A DNA stretch of 43,634 bases from Bacteroides sp. Its GTDB lineage: Bacteria > Bacteroidota > Bacteroidia > Bacteroidales > Bacteroidaceae. The DNA is taken from the NCBI GenBank assembly GCA_021203515.1, contig JAJQAY010000108.1, positions 1-43,634 of the forward strand, written 5' to 3'. The notes below the pieces were generated by a model that had not been told where the DNA came from, did not search any database, and saw only the letters and a program-made list of their open reading frames with translations. Each line of letters opens with the position of its first letter. The first letter of the stretch is position 1. A program made the position numbers and the translations under genes. This document shows, in pieces, positions 16,890 through 26,850 of this stretch.

Positions 16890-18449
16890 TTATATAACCC
16901 CACGAATGCGGTCATCAAATGCCGACAGCGCAGCTTTAGCACCTTCGCCCATCGCAATCACAATTTGCTTATAAGAAACATTCGATACATCTTCTGCTGC
17001 ATAAACACCCGGCAGGGCGGTGCGGCAGAAAGCATCTATTTTGATTTCTCCTATCGGAGCCATCTCCAGCACGTCGCGGAAAGGAGCACTGTTGGCAGCC
17101 AGTCCGATTTGCACGAAGATGCCGTCCAGTGGATAATCACGTTCTTCACCCGTCAGGCGGTCTTTGATGCGGATGCTGGTTACCTTTTCTCCGTTGCCCG
17201 TCACTTTCGTAGTCTGCGAAGAAGTGAATATCTCCACGTTCGGCAGGCTCCGGGCCTTGTCCTGCAACACTTGGTCGGCCTTCAGCGTATCGGCAAACTC
17301 AAAGACCGTCACCTTTTTGCAGATGCCTGCCAGGTCGATAGCCGCTTCGATGCCGGAGTTTCCGCCACCGATTACCGCTACCTCTTTTCCCTGATAGAAC
17401 GGCCCGTCGCAGTGCGGACAGAAAGCTACGCCACGTCCGATATACTCCGCTTCTCCTTCCACATTCAGCTTGCGCCAGCTTGCACCCGTGGCGATGATTA
17501 CCGTGGGGGCGATAAACGTTTCGCCACCGGTGACAAATACTGACTTATTTTTGCTTTTCAAGTCCACCTTCTCTATCCGGCGGTCTTCAAAAATCTCTAT
17601 CGGGTAATGTCCGATATGGCTTTTGAGTGCGTTGGCAAGTTCCGCACCGGTAGTTTGGGGCGCAGAAATCAGGTTCTCGATGCCCACAGTCTCTTTTACC
17701 TGCCCGCCGATGCGTTCGGCAATGATGGCGACACGCAATCCTTTACGGGCGGAGTATATGGCTGCGGATGCCCCGGCAGGGCCTCCACCCAGTACAAGGG
17801 TGTCAAATTCCCTTTGAATAGGGGTCTTGTCCTCTTGCGGCACACTGTCGAATGCTTCTTCCAGCTTCTGCAAAAGCTCTCCCAGAGAACCGCGACCCAC
17901 ATGCAGCAGTTTGTCATTGGCATAGACAGAAGGCACCCCTTGTATCTTCAGCGCATCCACTTCCTCCTGATAGAGTGCACCGTCTATCATTTCGTGCGTG
18001 ATTTGCGGGTTGAGTAGCGCCATGATATTCAGGGCTTGTACCACGTCCGGGCAGTTGGTGCAAGTCAGTGATACGTAAGTTTGCAGGCGGATAGGTCCTT
18101 GCAGGGCTTTGATACGTCTGCTTATGGCTTCGTCCGGCAGATTTTTCCCCTTTTCATCGGCATTTAGTATCGCCAAGAGTAGGGAAGTGAACTCATATCC
18201 GTTCGGTATGCCATGAAACTTGATACCGGTTTCCTGCCCGTTTTTCAGCAGGTCGAATTCCAATATAGACTTTTCGGGTTGCGCCAATTGGCAAGAAAGT
18301 TTGTCGGAACAACTTGCCACATCGTCCAGGAAACTCACAAGCTCTTGTGCTTGTTCGTGGCCGGGATTGTAGGCGATGCGAAAGATATAGCGGGCTTCCA
18401 GATGCTGGAATACGCTCCGCACTTGGTCTAAAATGCTTAAATCTAACAT
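16890..18449 (-). CDS. ahpF: Alkyl hydroperoxide reductase subunit F
   Basis: AhpF is the NADH- and FAD-dependent disulfide reductase that recharges AhpC. The 519-residue length is standard. The N-terminal double thioredoxin-like domain carries Cys130-Thr-Asn-Cys133 (CTNC). The FAD motif GGGPAGASAA is at 221-230, the redox pair CPHC at 344-347, and the NADH motif VIGGGNSGIEAA near 360. One oddity is the usual GVFAAGDC-type motif near residue 497, which here reads GVYAAEDVS: Glu replaces a Gly normally conserved at the FAD contact. A single G-to-A change (GGA to GAA) would explain it. It follows ahpC on the same strand after a 166-base spacer full of palindromes. Confidence 0.95.
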   Translation of the reverse strand: MLDLSILDQVRSVFQHLEARYIFRIAYNPGHEQAQELVSFLDDVASCSDKLSCQLAQPEKSILEFDLLKNGQETGIKFHGIPNGYEFTSLLLAILNADEKGKNLPDEAISRRIKALQGPIRLQTYVSLTCTNCPDVVQALNIMALLNPQITHEMIDGALYQEEVDALKIQGVPSVYANDKLLHVGRGSLGELLQKLEEAFDSVPQEDKTPIQREFDTLVLGGGPAGASAAIYSARKGLRVAIIAERIGGQVKETVGIENLISAPQTTGAELANALKSHIGHYPIEIFEDRRIEKVDLKSKNKSVFVTGGETFIAPTVIIATGASWRKLNVEGEAEYIGRGVAFCPHCDGPFYQGKEVAVIGGGNSGIEAAIDLAGICKKVTVFEFADTLKADQVLQDKARSLPNVEIFTSSQTTKVTGNGEKVTSIRIKDRLTGEERDYPLDGIFVQIGLAANSAPFRDVLEMAPIGEIKIDAFCRTALPGVYAAEDVSNVSYKQIVIAMGEGAKAALSAFDDRIRGVI

Positions 18450-18484
18450 AAGGGGTAGTTGATTGGATGGGTTGGTTTTTCTTA

Positions 18485-18596
18485 TTCTTCCTCACTGCGG
18501 TGAGAAAGAATACTCACTATAGTGAGAATAAATACTCATCATGATGAGTATTTATTCTTATCATGATGAGAAAATATTCTCACCGTGATGAGAATA
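18485..18596. repeat. Array of five palindromes in the ahpC-ahpF spacer
   Basis: Five consecutive palindromes share the theme CTCAnnnnTGAG within AT-rich flanks: 18485-18510 (CTCAC-TGCG-GTGAG with TTCTT/AAGAA flanks), 18513-18526 (CTCACTATAGTGAG, perfect), 18525-18558 (34 bases, perfect, centred on ATCATGAT), 18555-18572 (TTCTTATCATGATGAGAA, one mismatched pair) and 18575-18596 (TATTCTCA and TGAGAATA arms). In the ahpCF transcript each can form a hairpin. There is no clean U-run, so a simple terminator is not certain; they may stabilise or limit the message between the two genes. Confidence 0.85.
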
Positions 18597-18615
18597 CTTC
18601 TCTTGTTGCATGGGC

Positions 18616-19182
18616 TTAAATCTTGCCTACGAGGTCGATGCTTGGCTTCAGCGTTGCTTCCCCCTTCTTCCACTTGGCGGGACAAACTTCTCCGTCGTGG
18701 GTAGCTACAAACTGTGCAGCTTCCACCTTGCGCAACAACTCGTCCGCATTACGTCCGATGCTGTTGTCCTGAATTTCGGCAAGCTTGATTTTACCTTCGG
18801 GATTAACGAGGAACGTGCCGCGATAAGCTACGCCTTCTTCCTCAATCATCACTCCGAATGCACGGCTCAGGGCACCGGTGTGGTCGGCCAACATCGGATA
18901 TTTGATTTTGCGGATGCTTTCGGAAGCATCGTGCCATGCTTTGTGCACGAAGTGGGAGTCGGTACTTACAGAATACACTTCCACGCCCATTGACTGGAAT
19001 TGGTCGTATTTCTCGGCGATGTCTACTAGCTCGGCAGGACATACGAAAGTAAAGTCTGCCGGATAGAAGAAGAAAATGGCCCATTTGCCTTTTACGTCTT
19101 CGCTGCTTACTGTTTTGAAATTTCCGTTTTGGAAAGCCTGAACCTTGAATTTAGGAAGTTGAGAGTTGATAATTGATTCCAT
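18616..19182 (-). CDS. ahpC: Alkyl hydroperoxide reductase subunit C (peroxiredoxin)
   Basis: AhpC is a typical 2-Cys peroxiredoxin that reduces hydrogen peroxide, organic peroxides and peroxynitrite, with AhpF as electron donor. From the preferred start (MESIINSQLPKF) it has 188 residues. The peroxidatic Cys lies in FYPADFTFVCPAEL (about 47) and the resolving Cys in GEVCPAKW (about 166). An in-frame ATG lies two codons upstream (19188), but the family usually begins at MExIINSQ. It is first in the ahpC-ahpF operon with a strong-looking promoter. OxyR control is expected from its known role and from oxyR in this window, but no binding site is proven here. Confidence 0.96.
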   Translation of the reverse strand: MESIINSQLPKFKVQAFQNGNFKTVSSEDVKGKWAIFFFYPADFTFVCPAELVDIAEKYDQFQSMGVEVYSVSTDSHFVHKAWHDASESIRKIKYPMLADHTGALSRAFGVMIEEEGVAYRGTFLVNPEGKIKLAEIQDNSIGRNADELLRKVEAAQFVATHDGEVCPAKWKKGEATLKPSIDLVGKI

Positions 19183-19225
19183 AATCATAACTTTTTAATA
19201 GGTTTAGCACTTTGTTTTACCGCTA

Positions 19226-19258
19226 CAAAAATATAGCAATTTTTCCCGGTAGAACAAA
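19226..19258 (-). promoter_or_regulatory. ahpC promoter, full Bacteroides consensus
   Basis: On the complement, TTTG (19255-19258) is followed after 21 bases by TATTTTTG (19226-19233). Spacing and both boxes fit the Bacteroides primary sigma factor pattern. The ahpC ATG lies about 44 bases downstream. Confidence 0.8.
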
Positions 19259-19316
19259 GATTCCGATTGAAAAGTTTTATGGGCTGATAGATAGAATCTA
19301 TAATTAGTGCATTATT

Positions 19317-19864
19317 CATTTCAGGTTAGCCTTCACGTCTTCTGCTGCGGGAGTGATGGCTACTACTAATGGTGGATAAATCTGTTTTACCAGTTGCTCC
19401 AAATCCTCATTATTCATGCGGATACAGCCTTCGGAAGCACGGGTGCCGATGCTCTCGGGCAAGTGAGTGCCGTGGATGCCTATGCCCTTTTGTCCCGGTA
19501 CGGACAGACGGATGAAATGGTCGCCATAGGCTCCGCTGATTTCTCCTTTTCCGTCGCCGAAGTCGTGTGTTCAGCCGGAGGCATCTTGTATGTCGCTTAC
19601 TTGAAAAACGCCTTCGGGCGTACACATATCTCCTTTCTTTCGCTTATTTCCATAGTTCTTGCCTGTTGCTATCGGAGCGCAAAGCAACTCGTTTCCCTTG
19701 TAGTCTATCAGCCGCAATTTCATCTCTTGTTTAGAGATAAGGATGATACGTGCATTTTCCACTTGTTGCATCTCATTGCGGTAGGAATGCTTGGCATAGG
19801 CTATGTAAATCCCCATTCCTCCTATAATCAGGAGGAACAGGGCATATAAGTAAATCCGCTTCAT
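19317..19864 (-). pseudogene. L,D-transpeptidase (YkuD family), one in-frame stop
   Basis: YkuD proteins form L,D-crosslinks in peptidoglycan or attach proteins to it, in the periplasm. The N-terminus has a membrane anchor or signal (YLYALFLLIIGGMGIYIAYA). The catalytic region reads GIHGTHLPESIGTRASEGCI with the nucleophile Cys in SxGC(I)R. A TGA at 19571-19573 interrupts the frame inside DASG-stop-THDFGDG; a Trp (TGG) there would give the normal reading. The full protein is about 182 residues. It starts one base after the previous gene's stop and is the last gene of the seven-gene envelope operon. Apart from the stop all key residues are present. Confidence 0.85.
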
Positions 19865-19865
19865 A

Positions 19866-21313
19866 TCAGAAACTCACGTTTAGTTGCGAACCTGTATCGA
19901 ATACGATTTTTGCACCCGAATAACTGTTCTGTACATTCCGGATATAACCGTCGGATGGAGCAGCGGCATCAAACCGGAAGACGGGGCGTTCAGTCTCGTC
20001 CTCAAAAGAATAGCAAGTTAATCGGCGTTCTCCCGTTCCGTTGTTTTTCACAATGAAGATGAAGTCGGTAAATTTGCTGCTCTTGTTGTAGAGGCGGGGT
20101 AGAACACACTGTTGGGCTTCTGGTCTTTCTGCTTCGTATAAATCTGCCAACCGTTACTGCCGCTATTCATGGCATGGCTCTTGTAATAGTCGAGAATGGC
20201 GAGGCGGCATTTGGAAGAGATGATGCAGTCCTTCGAGTCTATCGTACCCCATACACCGTGCAGCAAGTTGAAGTCGGACGGAGACAGCAGATAGGCCGAA
20301 GCCACATAGCCTGTCCGGCCGTTGGCTTTCACCTCGGCCCAATCCCCGGCGATGTTGTAGGTTATCAACTCACTTCCGTATGGCAGTTTGGTCACGACGT
20401 TATATTCCACTCCGGCTACTTGCGAAGAACGGAGGAATACATTGGTAGCCACTACGTAGGTGCGAGCTGCATCCCGGTCTTTGGCATAAGGGGCATGCCA
20501 CGAAAAGTAACCGACAATAAGACCGATGACGATGACCGCTGCTACTGCAATTCCTATTATCATGTCGTTACTTTTCTTCGCTTGTGCTGAAGCGGGGGGC
20601 TGAAACGGTTTGCTGGCTTTGAAAAGTCTGCTGGCCCTGAGCAACTTGTGGAGATGGGGAAGCCTGTGGAACGGACGAAGGCGTTGTTTCCATTTGGGAT
20701 TGTGCCTGTACCGGTTGTTCAATAAAAGGTTCCGGCTGTTCATTGAAAGGTTCCGGTTCACCGCTCAGGCATTGATTTGTATAAGCCAATGTCTTTTCTG
20801 CTTCTTTAATCTGTTTTCCGCTCTTCACGAATTTAATCAGGTTATTGAAGAAGGTGAAGACGGCGCATATTGGGGCCAATGCAATGATAAATACTAACTT
20901 GAATAAGAGGCGCAACAACCAACCGAACATCAGGTCTATCATATCGCGCTTGTACCTATCTTCTATCTCATCCATGATGCGCTCTTCGCGGCTGCGGCGA
21001 GAACTCTTAAAAGCCGTCGGGATGCCTGCCACACCAGCTATGATCCACACGCTCATAATGTCGGCTCCACTGGAATAAGCGATTAACCCGATGCCCAGAA
21101 AGAGCCCGCTGAAAATACACTTGACCAATGACCATACCCGGGCGCTTTGAGCATCATTCAGTTCTCCTTCGGCTATTGCTCTACTACAGTTCAGACATAT
21201 AGGCTTCCCCTCGATGGTATATACAGCCTCGTTCATGCAATCTCGGCAGAGTCCTACTCCGCATTTGGCACATGCTATTACGGCAGGCTTGTAATCGTGA
21301 AAAAGCAATTCAT
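19866..21313 (-). pseudogene. Zinc-finger/SH3 membrane protein, three frameshifts
   Basis: No experimental function known. Starting at the ATG at 21313 and adding one base in the A-run 21300-21304 gives MNCFFHDYKPAVIACAKCG then GLCRDCM, a B-box-like zinc finger with C and H ligands. Two or three membrane helices follow (about 65-160), then a Gln/Pro-rich linker (QPEPFIEQPVQAQSQ), another membrane helix (GIAVAAVIVIGLIVGYFSW) and a bacterial SH3-like domain (TNVFLRSS to NGRTGYVASAYLL). Other breaks lie at the G-run 20594-20599 and at 20096-20099. Rebuilt size is about 480 residues. The operon context suggests a link to envelope assembly. Confidence 0.68.
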
Positions 21314-21343
21314 AATAATGTATTTTTAGGGTTAAATGTATTA

Positions 21344-23267
21344 TTATTGTTTTGCATCATAGATGCTTTTTATTTCGGCGGCCGAAAGACGGCGGGTGTC
21401 GTAAACGCGGAAGTTATCGACAGCCATGTTAGTGCCGTTCAAAGTATTGCTGTTAGACAATTTTATACTGCCACCCATCACGAACTTAGTTCCCGAGCCG
21501 TAGCTGTTGCTTGCCGTTTCGGCCTCGGTAAACGGATTGGCATCTTCTGTCACTCCATCCACATTTTGACCGTCCACATAGAGATTAGTCGCAATGGTGG
21601 CATACGTTGTTTTATTGAAGTCCGAAGTTAGTGCAACATGGTGCCATTTGCCATCCGTAAGTGCGGGGTGTGTAAATGTACCAGTGGCTGCATATTGATA
21701 ACCATTATTGTAAGTTGTGGCGACAAACTTCAGGGCGGCGCCCTTCATGCTGAGCGTAAACATCGGTTTGTTTTGATGAGAAGAGACCATATAGAAAATG
21801 TTTCCATCGCCGAAGTCTTTGCCCCAGAAGCTGATAGTCATGTCGCGGGAGTCGATAATTGGCTTGGCTACCACGAACGAACTGTTGTTAGTACGGTTAA
21901 ACTTCACAGCTTTAGAGTCTGCCGTAACTCCCTCTATAAATGTCGGAGAACCGGAACCGAAGCCATTCACGGCATTTTCGGTAACATCATTGAAGTCGCC
22001 GTCGAACTTGTAGTAGACATACATACCTTCGGGGACAACCGTACCGGCTGTGGAACTACCTTTCACGGCGGCTATTGTTACTTTTTCTTCTTGTGTACCA
22101 TTGGAAACCGTAATCGTGGCATTCAGCGTCTGTGGCATGGTGGAACGGTTCAACTTTACGGTTATTTCTGAAGAACCTTGTGCCGGAACCTTACCGGAAG
22201 ATGTGGAAACAGAGAGGTATTCGTCGGATATATTGGTGATGTTCCAACTCAGTTCCGCATTGCCCGTGTTGCCGATATTAAATTTCAGTTCTGTCTGGTC
22301 TTCACCGAAGTTGAGGCTTTTGGGCGAAACGGAGAGGGTAGCTTTCGCCTTGACGGCTTTTACGGTAATAGTTTCTTCTTTCGTGCCGTCTGAAACGACG
22401 AAAGAGGTGTTCAGTTGGTCGCTCATCTTGCTTCTGTCTAGCTTCACCTGCACCACTTTGTTGCCGCTGGGGCTACGGCATCCTCGCTCTCAGAAACGGT
22501 GATACAGTCTGAGGTGATGTTTGTAATCTTCCATTTCAACTCGGCCTCGCCTGTATTTTTAATCTCTAGCGTTTGCTCTTCCGCCGTGTCGGCAAAGTCC
22601 AATGTAGTGGGGGATACGCTCATTTCTGCCTTCTTATCGCCCTTGGGTGAGCAGGAGATGGAAATGGGGAACGAGTTGCCGAAAGCGGAGAAGTTCACCA
22701 CTATGGATTTGGCTTCTCCCAGTTTGTTGCGGTCTACGGAGAAGACAATGCTTTGCGTCTTATTGCTGCCAATTCGTCCGGCTTTAGGATTGGCAGACAG
22801 CCAATTATTGTCGCGCAATTCCAGCGTCCATTCCGTTTCCGTATTGCCGTTGTTGGTGATGACGACTGACATCTCTTCCTGTGTGGTCCCGAAGTTCAGT
22901 GTGGAGGGGGAGATGGTGATGGGGCATCTTTCTTTACCGGTGTCAGTGCGATGTCGGCAGAGGCGGCATTCCCTACTAATACATTTACCGATTTGGTATT
23001 CGTCACATAATCCGTCTTTTGCGCCTGCACCTGATATTGCTGCGCTTCAACGTTCAGAAACTCATATGTACCGTCGCTTCCTGTAGTACGCGACAGGCCT
23101 CCCGGAGTCAAAGTGACTGTTGCACCTTGTATAACTCCGCCATTTTGCGCATCCGTCACTTTCCCATAGATGGAACCGGTCACATCTTCTTCGCTGGTGG
23201 TACATGCCCATGCAGCCAACAAGGAGAAAAGGATTATCCCTGTTTTTACGATTAGTTTGTTCATCAT
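21344..23267 (-). pseudogene. Surface lipoprotein with CarboxypepD_reg, Ig-like repeats and LamG domain, two frameshifts
   Basis: The signal peptide ends in LFSLLAAWACTTSEED, a lipobox. Next comes a carboxypeptidase-regulatory-like domain (about 30-110, SIYGKVTDAQNGG), then three Ig-like repeats of BACON or ASH type (each with the theme LSVSPKSLNFG and NTGNAELSWNI), and a C-terminal laminin-G/concanavalin-like domain (about 430-640, MYVYYKFDGDFND and NFRVYDTRRLSAAEI). Breaks lie at G-runs 22921-22924 and 22469-22472; a fifth base in each restores the frame. The rebuilt length is about 640 residues. The layout points to a surface glycan- or protein-binding lipoprotein. It is gene five of the envelope operon. 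Confidence 0.78.
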
Positions 23268-23279
23268 TACTTCTGTTTA

Positions 23280-24765
23280 TTATTGTTTTAATTTGATTAT
23301 TTCTATTGGCACTCCTGCTAGCTGTGGCATACCCATTCCTAAATCGGCACCGGTATAAGTAGGGTCACAAAGCAGATACCTCGTACCATCCACTGTGATG
23401 TAGTCGCCCGTCGTATCGGGATTGCTGAAGCAGACAGCCGTTGCCAGGTGCTTTCCCGGATAATAGACTAGAACCACCGGCATCTTCAACAGGTGGCGCA
23501 CCAATTGGGCAAACAAGATGGCTCGGTCTCCACAATCAGAGAAAGACGAGGCGATGGTCTCTTCTGCGAAGAACCATTTTTCATAACCAAACTGCTCTTC
23601 GTCGGTCTTGTATCGAAACGCATATTGCACGAAGTGCAGCAGGTGATTAATAGCCGCTTCCTGCGTCATTCCTTGTAGGGCGGGAGCTAATTGTTGTTCT
23701 ACGCTTTTTAGGAATACGGGGTCGGGGATGGCCTGCCCGTAAATTGCGAAGTTGACACAAGGCAGTGTAGCGTAAAAGTCTACCAGGTTTTTATTATATG
23801 CCAGATGATAATCACGCTGGCGGTCATTTAATGTCTTAGTGCGGACATCGACGGCCAAACGCGGCGATACCGGTAGGGAAGCATCTACCGGTTGGCGGGC
23901 AATAGCATGGTTCAGTGTATAGCATTTTACCGACGAAAGAGAACGGTGTTTGGGGTCGATGACTGAATAGCGAATGCCCGGCTCCGTAGAAAAATTGAAA
24001 TAAAGGGCATTGTATGCCTCGCAATTGAAGACTATCAGAGGAAGCAATTCCTGCCCGGTTCGTCCTATTTTGGCCTTGTAGCCCAACTGATTGAAGGTAA
24101 ATACGGAAAATATCACCTGCTCATTCTCGCTGCCCTGCGGGCAATAAGCCTTGAAGGCATTGCCGATGAGCAGATATAGTCCCCAGTCATTCAAGCCTAA
24201 CAGAGATTTCAATTTTCTGATATGTGCAGTCCACACTTCGTAGGGAATGGCAGAGAGTGCATTCCAATAAGAAGCGACTTGCGACTCGTCTGCACCGGTT
24301 AGGCGGGGAAAGCGGGCTGCGACTTTAGGTAATACAAAAGTGGTTCCGGAAAAGGAGGCCTCCATTCCCATACCTTTCTCGTTCTGAAAAGGTTTCTGTG
24401 GAGGGGGTATTCTTGTCGGCATTCGGCAGCGGTAAAGGTGCTACCGGAAGTTCTGTCTCTCCTCTCACCGGTTGCTTCACCGGGTCGGGACGCCGTTTAG
24501 AGGGGTCGAATGTCTCGGGTGGAACAGGTTTCTTGATGGGCTGTTCAGGCTTCATCAGCGGGCAGTCCGGCCATATCTCCGCCAGGTAGCGTCCGAACTC
24601 CCGGTTGACGGAATCAGAATAGGCTTTGAAACCAGCTTCCTCTTTATCCGAATAGACCTTGAAGGCTGTTTCCTGTTCACGGGCATATCGTTCAAAATCA
24701 TCTTGCCCATAGATACCACCCCAGGCAGGAAATAGCATTGCCAGCAGATAAAGTATCTTTCTCAT
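23280..24765 (-). pseudogene. Secreted transglutaminase-like protein, one frameshift
   Basis: The protein starts MRKILYLLAMLFPAWGGIYG with a signal peptide, followed by a charged region and a Pro-rich linker (KKPVPPETFDPSKRRPDPV). The C-terminal about 150 residues look like a transglutaminase/cysteine-protease fold, with Cys in SSFSDCGDRA, His in YYPGKHLATA and Asp in LLCDPTYTG as the triad. The frame breaks in the G-run 24403-24407; one base removed or added joins both parts into about 495 residues. Family members cleave or crosslink proteins or peptidoglycan peptides. It lies between the secreted LPP20-like proteins and the LamG lipoprotein in a tight operon. Confidence 0.75.
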
Positions 24766-24793
24766 AGCTTCTCTTTTAGAGGTTAAACTTGGC

Positions 24794-25669
24794 TTAGAAA
24801 CGGAGTGAGAGGGCGATACCTCCACTCTGAGGCGATGCATAAGGATCCATGCGTAGTTGGGCGTCTCCTACGAGAATACCTTTCTTTTTGCCTTTGGCGG
24901 CGATACCGTCTATCACATTCCACACGTAGAGCACAGCGGCACCGGCGATGAAGCCGTTGCGCACATTGGCACAGTTGTCACGCTTGTCGGCATAGTTACG
25001 GATTTTCCCGGCATCGTGTGTGGACTTTAGTTTAGAGTCATAGGAAGAGCGCATGCACTCTGTTGCCACAATTCCGCCCACGCAGGCAGCCTCACTTATG
25101 ATGAAGAAAAGCCCTTTTCCCGTACTGCCTTTATGTAACTGTGTCATACCGGGCACAAAGACACGGGCTGAGAAGGGATAACGGCCGGTAAGTTCGGCGT
25201 TGTAACTCTTCATCTTCTTGTTGAACGATGTGTCTTTGAAGTTGGCAGTGTTTAGTGAGTAGAAGTCGTCTGCACCGTTCACATTGCGCTGCACTTGTAT
25301 CAAGATGTATATCTTCACCCGGTTGGCAGATAAAGTGATGGGCTCGGTAGAGGTTATGATGCGCCTCTTCATGCGGTTGAACTTCACTACGGCATTAATG
25401 CCGTTTGTTGCCACGGCATTGATGTCTTGTGCCGTAATACCTACTACGCCCAGTTCGTGCAACGACTTCTGCAAGGCATCCGCCCAGGTTATATTGGTGG
25501 CTTCCGACTCTGTGCGACCTTCACCTACGCCCCAGTTTACAAAGTAATTGGCGCCTGCAGGCGTTTGGGGTACTTGCTTTGCCCAGAAAGGGCGAAGCTC
25601 TGTTACTGCTTGGGAAAAGGCATTCATGCTTGCCAGCAGGAGTGCCAGGAGGAATATAAGTTTTTTCAT
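24794..25669 (-). CDS. Secreted protein with LPP20-like N-terminal domain, unknown function
   Basis: A 291-residue exported protein with a signal peptide (MKKLIFLLALLLASMNAFSQ). The first half (about 25-150) resembles LPP20/FlgO-like folds, judged from GVGEGRTESEATNITWADAL and the later strand RVKIYILIQVQR. The second half (about 160-291) has one or two hydrophobic segments (GLFFIISEAACVGGIVA, NGFIAGAAVLYVWNVIDG) like DUF5683-type outer-membrane-associated proteins. The frame is clean. The start overlaps the stop of the previous gene by the sequence ATGA, a strong sign of translational coupling. The assignment to the LPP20 family is by eye and moderate. Confidence 0.65.
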   Translation of the reverse strand: MKKLIFLLALLLASMNAFSQAVTELRPFWAKQVPQTPAGANYFVNWGVGEGRTESEATNITWADALQKSLHELGVVGITAQDINAVATNGINAVVKFNRMKRRIITSTEPITLSANRVKIYILIQVQRNVNGADDFYSLNTANFKDTSFNKKMKSYNAELTGRYPFSARVFVPGMTQLHKGSTGKGLFFIISEAACVGGIVATECMRSSYDSKLKSTHDAGKIRNYADKRDNCANVRNGFIAGAAVLYVWNVIDGIAAKGKKKGILVGDAQLRMDPYASPQSGGIALSLRF

Positions 25670-26093
25670 TCTTCTTTATTAGTAATGCAGTTAAACGATT
25701 TTGAATTCGGGGGCACATGCACGCTGTTGGCAATCTGGCAAAGAATATAAACCCGATAGCCACGCCGAGTCACGAGTGACTCGGCATATCGGCATACTTT
25801 ATTTATAGGGATTTTTACATACCTCGAAGCTTCCGTCAGAAGACTGTCGCCTTTCATTTGCTCTAGTTTCTGCACATCCACTGGTACACCTATGGTAAGG
25901 CACTCTCCATGATAGCCACAGCAAAGGCCTGTCGTTCGGCTCCTTCTTCCGTCAGGTCCGTACCTTTGGATACTCTGTAATGATAGGTAGCAGTACGGGC
26001 AGGAGGAGATTGAATCCAACCAGGCGCATTTTGGGCATAACCCAACCCTGCTACACCTGTAAGGAGTAACAATAATATTAAACAAAATCTCAT
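25666..26093 (-). pseudogene. Small secreted LPP20-like protein, one frameshift
   Basis: The first frame gives MRFCLILLLLLTGVAGLGYA, a signal peptide, then APGWIQSPP and YHYRVSKGTDLTEEGAERQA, an LPP20-like N-terminal pattern (a pointed aromatic strand then a helix). The frame breaks near 25895-25905 and resumes as LTIGVPVDVQKLEQ to the C-terminus. Removal or addition of one base gives about 141 residues. It is the second gene of the operon, 8 bases after the first gene, and overlaps the third gene. Function unknown. Confidence 0.65.
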
Positions 26094-26101
26094 CAGATGT
26101 A

Positions 26102-26761
26102 TTATTTCATGGCATCTATTTCTTCTTTCTGCTTAGCCGCACCGGCTGCTAATTCCTGATCCATTTTTTCGAAGAATTTCTTCTTATCGTAGTCTACCTT
26201 ACGGACTTCCAACTCTTCGGTAAGTCCTTTCTTGACATCTTCCAGTAGTATATGAACCGCTACATAACCCACATATCCGCCGGTGGCGCTCTGTGTGAAC
26301 TTGCGGCATACGGCATTGGCGTATTTGTCTATTACCTTGCTACCTATAGCCTTGGCGTCGCCTTCCAGAGAACTTTCATACATTTTCTTGCTGCTCGGCA
26401 CATTGGTATCTTTGCTGTAATCTTCTATTGCATTCTTTATCATGCCGACGTATCGGGATGCGATGTCGGCAATGGCTACACGGTTGGCATCGACAATGGC
26501 CCGTGCGCGGTCCGGACGGTCTTCGGCAATGCCCAGGCCGGCCATATACTCGCCCGGTTTATCGTAAGCATCGTCAATGCAGAATGTGCTTAGTTCCACT
26601 TCACCGTTAGGCAATACGGGAGTAGTAGGGTTGGAAACTGTTGTCGGGGCAGGAGTTGTGTCTTGGGCAGGTACATATACCTTTTTCGTGCAAGAAGTCA
26701 TGGACATTGCCAAAGTAAAGGCGCAGCATGCAATTACTGAAAGGGAGCTGTTGTTTTTCAT
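26102..26761 (-). CDS. LPP20-family lipoprotein
   Basis: A 219-residue lipoprotein with signal peptide and lipobox (LAMSMTSC, Cys24). The central part GLGIAEDRPDRARAIVDANR followed by VAIADIASRYVGM is a good match to the LPP20 family seen in outer-membrane lipoproteins. A charged helical C-terminus ends in KQKEEIDAMK. It is the first gene of the seven-gene operon. A candidate structured RNA with terminator-like end (26851-27128) lies in its leader. The last part of the leader holds CCGGGG near 26834 and CCCCGG near 26769, which could pair close to the start codon. Confidence 0.8.
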   Translation of the reverse strand: MKNNSSLSVIACCAFTLAMSMTSCTKKVYVPAQDTTPAPTTVSNPTTPVLPNGEVELSTFCIDDAYDKPGEYMAGLGIAEDRPDRARAIVDANRVAIADIASRYVGMIKNAIEDYSKDTNVPSSKKMYESSLEGDAKAIGSKVIDKYANAVCRKFTQSATGGYVGYVAVHILLEDVKKGLTEELEVRKVDYDKKKFFEKMDQELAAGAAKQKEEIDAMK

Positions 26762-26850
26762 CTTTTCCGGGGTTTAAAGTCCACCCTTTCTGTAGACTGT
26801 TACTGATAATGTGTATTTAGCCTATAGCCTCCCCGGAGTCGGCAGTACAT

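Noticed and set aside
18485..18596. CRISPR array
   Set aside because: The units are palindromes of differing length without equal spacers, and no cas genes are near.
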